Shown: positions 31,913 to 35,847 of the stretch, in pieces | How the letters are laid out: each line of letters begins with the position of its first letter | Position numbering within the stretch: the first letter of the stretch is position 1 | Origin: DATDAW01 sp036524675 | GTDB taxonomy: Bacteria; Verrucomicrobiota; Verrucomicrobiia; Chthoniobacterales; DASVRZ01 | Assembly: GCA_036524675.1 (NCBI GenBank) | Contig: DATDBU010000076.1 | Span: 1-35,847 of the forward strand | DNA: 35,847 nucleotides | Direction of reading: 5' to 3' | The notes under the pieces: model-generated | The model's database searches: none | What the model saw: only the letters and a program-made list of their open reading frames with translations | Told to the model about the DNA's origin: nothing | Translations under genes and position numbers: made by a program

Positions 31913-34402
31913 ATGGGTAAGACATTGATTATCGCGGAAAAGCCCAGCGTCGCGGGCGATATCGCCAAAGCACTCGGCAAGTTTGATCGCGAACATGACT
32001 GGTTCGAGAACGATCAATATGTTGTTTCATCGGCAGTAGGCCATTTACTGGAGCTCTGTGCACCCGAAGGTGTCGAAGTGAAACGGGGCAAATGGAGCCT
32101 TACGAATTTGCCTGTGCTTCCTGAAGACTTCGACCTGCGTCCCATCGAAAAAACCGAGTCGCGGCTCAACGTTTTAAAGCGTCTTATCAAACGGAAGGAC
32201 GTTGACAACATCATCAACGCCTGCGACGCGGGCCGCGAAGGCGAACTCATTTTCCGCAACCTTATCCGGGCGGCGAAAACGCCCAAACCCAGCCAGCGTC
32301 TCTGGCTGCAGTCGATGACACCATCGGCGATCCGCGACGCGTTTGCGCATCTGCGAAGCGATACCCAGATGCAGCCGCTCGCCGACGCCGCCGTTTCCCG
32401 GTCGGAAAGTGATTGGCTCGTGGGAATCAATTCGACACGAGCGTTGACGGCGTTCAATTCCAAGACAGGCGGGTTCCAGAAAACCACGGCGGGCCGCGTC
32501 CAGACCCCCACCCTGGCAATCCTCGTTGAGCGCGAAGAAAAGATCCGCGCTTTCAAGCCGCGCACGTATTGGGAAATTTTCGGCGATTTTGGTGTCCAGG
32601 CAGGAACTTACCGCGGGCGCTGGCTCGATCCGACGTTTAGAAAGGGTGGCGACGAAGATGCGAAAGCCGAGCGCCTCTGGGACAAAGCGAGAGCCGACGC
32701 CATTGCCGCAAAATGCGCGGGAAAAACCGGCACCGTCGAGGAGGAAAAGAAGCCGGCGACACAGTTGCCGCCGTTGCTTTACGACCTCACGACGCTCCAG
32801 CGCGAGGCCAACGGCCGCTTCGGTCTTCCCGCCAATCGCACTCTGCAAATCGCGCAAGCACTTTACGAACGTCACAAAGTGCTCACCTACCCGCGAACCG
32901 ATTCCCGGTTTCTGCCGGAGGATTATCTCGGCACGGCACGCAACGTTCTCGGTCAGTTCGAAAATCCGACGCTGGCCGGGCATGCCGAAAAAGCGATCCA
33001 GAACGGATGGGTGAAGTTTAACAAACGCATCTTCAATAACGCCAAAGTCAGTGACCACTTTGCCATCGTCCCGACCGGCGCATCACCAAAGGGACTCGAT
33101 GATTTACAATTGAAGATCTACGAGCTGGTCGCGCGCCGGTTCATCGCCGTTTTTTATCCAGCCGCACAATTCGAGGTGACGACCCGTATCACGACGGTCG
33201 AAAACGAAAAGTTCAAGACCGACGGCAAGATCATAGTCGACCCGGGCTGGCTGGCAGTTTACGGACGTGAAGCGGAGGTTCCCGCCCAAAATGGTGAGGA
33301 GGAAGGCAATGGCAAAGCCATCGTTTCCCTGCGCAATGGTGAACGTTCGGCCAAGGTCGAGGCTGTCGAAGTCCGCGAAAGCATCACGAAACCGGCCGCG
33401 CGCTTCAACGAAGCCACGCTGCTGAGCGCCATGGAAGGCGCCGGAAAACTCGTTGATGATGAGGAACTTCGAGAGGCCATGCGCGAAAAGGGCCTCGGCA
33501 CTCCTGCAACCCGCGCGAGCATCATCGAAGGGCTCCTCTTCGAAGGCTACCTGGAACGCAAAGGCCGCGAACTGGTTGCCACGTCGAAGGGCATTTCGCT
33601 GATTCGTCTTCTTCGCAATGTCAAAGCCGATGTCCTCACCAAGCCTGAATTGACTGGAGAATGGGAATATCGCCTCAAGCAGATGGAACAGGGCAGACTT
33701 TCCCGCTCCGAATTCATGCACGGAATCCGCGACCTGACGATTGATCTCGTCGACAAAGTCAAAGGCTTCGGCGAAAAGCCGATCGAAGGCGAATTCATGA
33801 CCCTCGATGTGACTTGTCCGAAGTGCGGCAAAGGTCCGTTCAAGGAGGATTACAAAACGTGGACCTGCGCCGGGTGCGGTCTGCGACTTTGGAAAGGCAT
33901 TGCCGGACGCGAGTTCGAGCCCGAAGAAATCCGGACGCTGCTGACCGAAAAGCGAGTCGGCCCGCTCGAAGGTTTTGTGAGTAAAATGGGCCGTAAATTT
34001 GCCGCGACCATCGTGCTGGATGACGAATACAAGGCAACGTTCGAGTTTGCCAAAAACGAGAATGGCGAAGGCGAAAATGGTCCCGATTTAAGCCAGGCCA
34101 AACACCTCGGCGATACCCCCCGCGGCGCTCTTTACGAAACGGAATCCGCTTATCTGTGCATCCCTTCGGAGCCAAACGCCAAACCGTTCCGCATGGGTAA
34201 AGTCATCCTTCAGCAAGCCATTCCCGCCGACCAGGCACTCAAAATCTTCACGGAAGGCAAAACGACTCTGTTCAAGCGGTTCATCTCTAAAAAAGGCAAG
34301 CCGTTCTCCGCTTACCTCAAGCTGGAGGGCGACAAAGTGGGCTTTGAGTTCGAAGAACGCGCCCCAAAAGCCGCCGCAACCAAAAAAGCGTCCAAGCCCT
34401 AA
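31913..34402 (+). CDS. topB: DNA topoisomerase III
   Basis: This type IA topoisomerase passes single strands and resolves recombination and replication intermediates. The 829-residue sequence opens MGKTLIIAEKPSVAGDIAKA (Toprim domain). The metal-binding acids lie in NACDAGREGELIFR (residues 102-115), and the active-site Tyr326 lies in VLTYPRTDSRFLPEDYLG. Other core motifs are TTAGRVQTPTLAILVEREEK and MREKGLGTPATRASIIEGLL. A C-terminal zinc ribbon follows (Cys635, Cys638, Cys652, Cys655). Two topoisomerase III C-terminal repeats are at about 665-713 and 768-814 (FVSKMGRKFAATIVLDD; FISKKGKPFSAYLKLEG). The start lies 181 bases after the protease gene. Confidence 0.97.
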   Translation: MGKTLIIAEKPSVAGDIAKALGKFDREHDWFENDQYVVSSAVGHLLELCAPEGVEVKRGKWSLTNLPVLPEDFDLRPIEKTESRLNVLKRLIKRKDVDNIINACDAGREGELIFRNLIRAAKTPKPSQRLWLQSMTPSAIRDAFAHLRSDTQMQPLADAAVSRSESDWLVGINSTRALTAFNSKTGGFQKTTAGRVQTPTLAILVEREEKIRAFKPRTYWEIFGDFGVQAGTYRGRWLDPTFRKGGDEDAKAERLWDKARADAIAAKCAGKTGTVEEEKKPATQLPPLLYDLTTLQREANGRFGLPANRTLQIAQALYERHKVLTYPRTDSRFLPEDYLGTARNVLGQFENPTLAGHAEKAIQNGWVKFNKRIFNNAKVSDHFAIVPTGASPKGLDDLQLKIYELVARRFIAVFYPAAQFEVTTRITTVENEKFKTDGKIIVDPGWLAVYGREAEVPAQNGEEEGNGKAIVSLRNGERSAKVEAVEVRESITKPAARFNEATLLSAMEGAGKLVDDEELREAMREKGLGTPATRASIIEGLLFEGYLERKGRELVATSKGISLIRLLRNVKADVLTKPELTGEWEYRLKQMEQGRLSRSEFMHGIRDLTIDLVDKVKGFGEKPIEGEFMTLDVTCPKCGKGPFKEDYKTWTCAGCGLRLWKGIAGREFEPEEIRTLLTEKRVGPLEGFVSKMGRKFAATIVLDDEYKATFEFAKNENGEGENGPDLSQAKHLGDTPRGALYETESAYLCIPSEPNAKPFRMGKVILQQAIPADQALKIFTEGKTTLFKRFISKKGKPFSAYLKLEGDKVGFEFEERAPKAAATKKASKP

Positions 34403-34414
34403 GCGGGGGGGAGG

Positions 34415-34431
34415 ACAGGCCGCTGGCCTGT
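34415..34431. terminator. GC-rich hairpin after topB
   Basis: ACAGGCC (34415-34421) and GGCCTGT (34425-34431) form a perfect seven-pair stem with a GCT loop, 13 bases after the topB stop. No T-run follows, so it may be only a stabilising 3' hairpin, a weak terminator or a small repeat. Confidence 0.45.
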
Positions 34432-34519
34432 TACCTTCGGCGGCCCGCCGATCTTCGTTTGTTCGGGGCTGCCGGCGAACAGTTTCGGACGCACGCCGTT
34501 GAGTTAGCTAGCGTCCTCA

Positions 34520-34696
34520 TCACCTCAGCAGCTTGAATGCATGGCGCCATTCATTTCGCGCAAAGCCAGGAATACACCAAAGCATACATAACGGCTCGAT
34601 GGCGCGAGCCGCATTTGCTTTGCCCATATCCGCTGGTTCCCAGCCAAACTGCTCGAGAATTTCGCCCACAATTTCCTTCGCTGCGGCATCGATATT
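34520..34696 (-). pseudogene. C-terminal relic of an F420-dependent NADP oxidoreductase-like gene
   Basis: Reading leftwards, 58 codons are open between an in-frame TAA (34697-34699) and the TGA at 34520. The peptide contains AKEIVGEILEQFGWEPADMG and then ARAIEPLCMLWCIPGFARNE, ending WRHAFKLLR. This is the usual C-terminal tail of NAD(P)-binding proteins of the NADP oxidoreductase/coenzyme F420-dependent reductase family (about 200-240 residues). The whole Rossmann domain is missing. The sequence beyond the TAA is a different, repeat-like intergenic sequence. The fragment has no start codon and cannot work as an enzyme. Confidence 0.7.
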
Positions 34697-34757
34697 TTAG
34701 GTCAAAAATCAGCTTCCCCGTGGAGATTTCGTTCTTCGATGCGTTGTTTTTTTCTTC

Positions 34758-34781
34758 CTTGGCGTCTTGGTGCCTTGGTGG
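34758..34781. repeat. Three tandem 8-base units CTTGGYGN
   Basis: CTTGGCGT, CTTGGTGC and CTTGGTGG follow each other without gaps. They lie in a T-rich stretch (GTTTTTTTCTTCC) next to the truncated oxidoreductase relic. The string resembles short intergenic repeats seen in many soil bacteria. Confidence 0.7.
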
Positions 34782-34861
34782 TTCATTCAATCAGCGTTTC
34801 CCTTAAGGCCGGAAGTTCCTCCCACAAGGATCGGTCAACGGCTGGCCCTTGTTCGCAGCGA

Positions 34862-35845
34862 CTACCAGATTTCGGAAACAATCTCAAACGACCGCAGCCT
34901 CGCGGCATGATCGTAAATCTGCGCCGTTATCATCAATTCGTCCGCTTGCGTTTCTTCGAGAACGCGTTCCAAACCTTTCCGCACTGTCGCCGGCGAACCG
35001 ACTACGGAATACGAAACCATCTGGTCAATGGCAGCGATCTCCCACGGCGACCATTCTCCGCCCAACGTGTCCACCGGCGGCAGCAACTCCCCGGGGCTTC
35101 CCCGACGCAAATTCAGGATGGCTTGCTGCAGCGACGTGAAAAGTCGCGCCGCAGCCAGGTCAGTGTCGGCAGCAAATACATTGAGTCCAACCATGGCATA
35201 CGGTTTGTCGAGCTGCGTCGACGGACGAAATCCAGCGCGATAAATCTTGAGCGCTTCCAGCAAATGATCCGGTGCAAAATGCGACGCAAATGCGAACGGA
35301 AGTCCGTACGCAGCCGCGAGTTGTGCTCCAAAAAGACTCGACCCCAGAATCCAGATAGGCACTTCCAACCCCGCCCCCGGCACCGCCCGGACTGCCTGTC
35401 CCGGCTCGGCCGGCCGAAAATACATCTGCAACTCCTTCACATCCTGCGGAAAAGCATCCGCACTCGCCCCCCGCCGGAGTGCCATGGACGTCCTCTGGTC
35501 GCTCCCGGGCGCACGCCCCAGTCCAAGGTCGATCCGTCCCGGATACAACGAAGCAAGCGTTCCAAATTGCTCGGCGATCACGAGGGGCGAATGATTTGGA
35601 AGCATGATCCCGCCTGAGCCGACACGAATGGTCGACGTCCCATTCGCGACATAACCGATCAGCACGGAAGTCGCCGCGCTGGCGATCCCTTTCATATTGT
35701 GATGCTCCGCCAGCCAGAACCGCTTGTATCCCCAGCGTTCCACGTTCTGCGCCAAGTCCAGCGACCGATGAAAAGCGTCTGCCGCGGTTCCGCCCTTCAA
35801 AATGGGCGCAAGATCAAGAACGGATAGAGGGATGTCGAGTCTCAT
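34862..35845 (-). CDS. LLM-class flavin-dependent oxidoreductase (luciferase-like)
   Basis: This 327-residue protein has the bacterial luciferase-like TIM barrel. It begins MRLDIPLSVLDLAPILKGGT, then NVERWGYKRFWLAEHHNMKG, TSTIRVGSGGIMLPNHSPLV, GTLASLYPGRIDLGLGRAPG and VPIWILGSSLFGAQLAAAYG. The H-H-N-M and G-R-A-P-G motifs place it in the group with YhbW and MsnO8-like monooxygenases, which use reduced FMN supplied by a separate reductase. The substrate is unknown. The ATG at 35845 is two bases from the window end, but the protein start matches the family, so the gene appears complete. Confidence 0.93.
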   Translation of the reverse strand: MRLDIPLSVLDLAPILKGGTAADAFHRSLDLAQNVERWGYKRFWLAEHHNMKGIASAATSVLIGYVANGTSTIRVGSGGIMLPNHSPLVIAEQFGTLASLYPGRIDLGLGRAPGSDQRTSMALRRGASADAFPQDVKELQMYFRPAEPGQAVRAVPGAGLEVPIWILGSSLFGAQLAAAYGLPFAFASHFAPDHLLEALKIYRAGFRPSTQLDKPYAMVGLNVFAADTDLAAARLFTSLQQAILNLRRGSPGELLPPVDTLGGEWSPWEIAAIDQMVSYSVVGSPATVRKGLERVLEETQADELMITAQIYDHAARLRSFEIVSEIW

Positions 35846-35847
35846 AA

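Noticed and set aside
1..35847. tRNA, rRNA, riboswitch or phage attachment site
   Set aside because: I looked through the gaps between genes and saw no tRNA-like GTTCGA arm with matching stems, no rRNA-like stretch and no integrase gene. A covariance-model search was not possible here.

Overview
The window looks like a piece of a chromosome from a free-living Gram-negative bacterium with fairly high GC. Verrucomicrobiota (Chthoniobacterales-like soil lineages) is the best guess. The evidence is the mix of genes: a proline/threonine-rich TonB with ExbB/ExbD, retropepsin-like periplasmic aspartic proteases, a TPR protein of the kind common in Planctomycetes and Verrucomicrobia, an LTxxQ-type periplasmic protein and many toxin-antitoxin pairs. 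This taxonomic call is an inference from gene style and not from a marker gene. No rRNA, tRNA, CRISPR array, insertion sequence or prophage was recognised.

Layout. 1-1.6 kb: a MazF-like toxin (cut by the window edge) with its antitoxin, a small membrane protein and a frame-broken lipoprotein. 1.7-4.1 kb: rmuC and a frame-broken DUF4105 membrane protein. 4.1-8.0 kb: divergent metR/metE, then a small exported protein. 8.1-10.9 kb (minus): a compact tonB-exbB-exbD-def cluster. 11.0-12.6 kb: a class I-like PPK2 and a DUF3820 protein, separated by a long inverted repeat. 12.8-21.2 kb: valS (minus) diverging from rarA-histidine kinase, then gltX-aroE and an LTxxQ protein. 21.3-24.3 kb (minus): a HAD phosphatase and a large SPFH/flotillin-like protein, with a rho-independent terminator between them. 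24.3-27.5 kb: an accessory patch with a broken VapBC pair, two AT-richer genes of unknown function and an intact Phd/VapC pair. 27.6-31.7 kb: a NifS-like cysteine desulfurase, a secreted TPR protein and two tandem double-DTG aspartic proteases. 31.9-35.8 kb: topB, a C-terminal relic of an F420-dependent NADP oxidoreductase-like gene, and an LLM-class flavin monooxygenase.

How the genes work together. Housekeeping functions dominate: translation (valS, gltX, def), aromatic and methionine biosynthesis (aroE, metE under probable MetR control), genome maintenance (rmuC, rarA, topB), sulfur trafficking (cysteine desulfurase), energised outer-membrane transport (TonB/ExbB/ExbD) and polyphosphate metabolism (PPK2). 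The least explained parts are the TPR/double-aspartic-protease run at 28.9-31.7 kb, the A-B-B'-A' internal duplication in the SPFH protein, and the unknown gene pair at 25.7-26.7 kb.

Three genes (1203-1615, 3169-4091, 24938-25221) each become intact if one base is changed in number. They may be genuine decaying genes or single-base sequencing or assembly errors, and the sequence alone cannot decide which.
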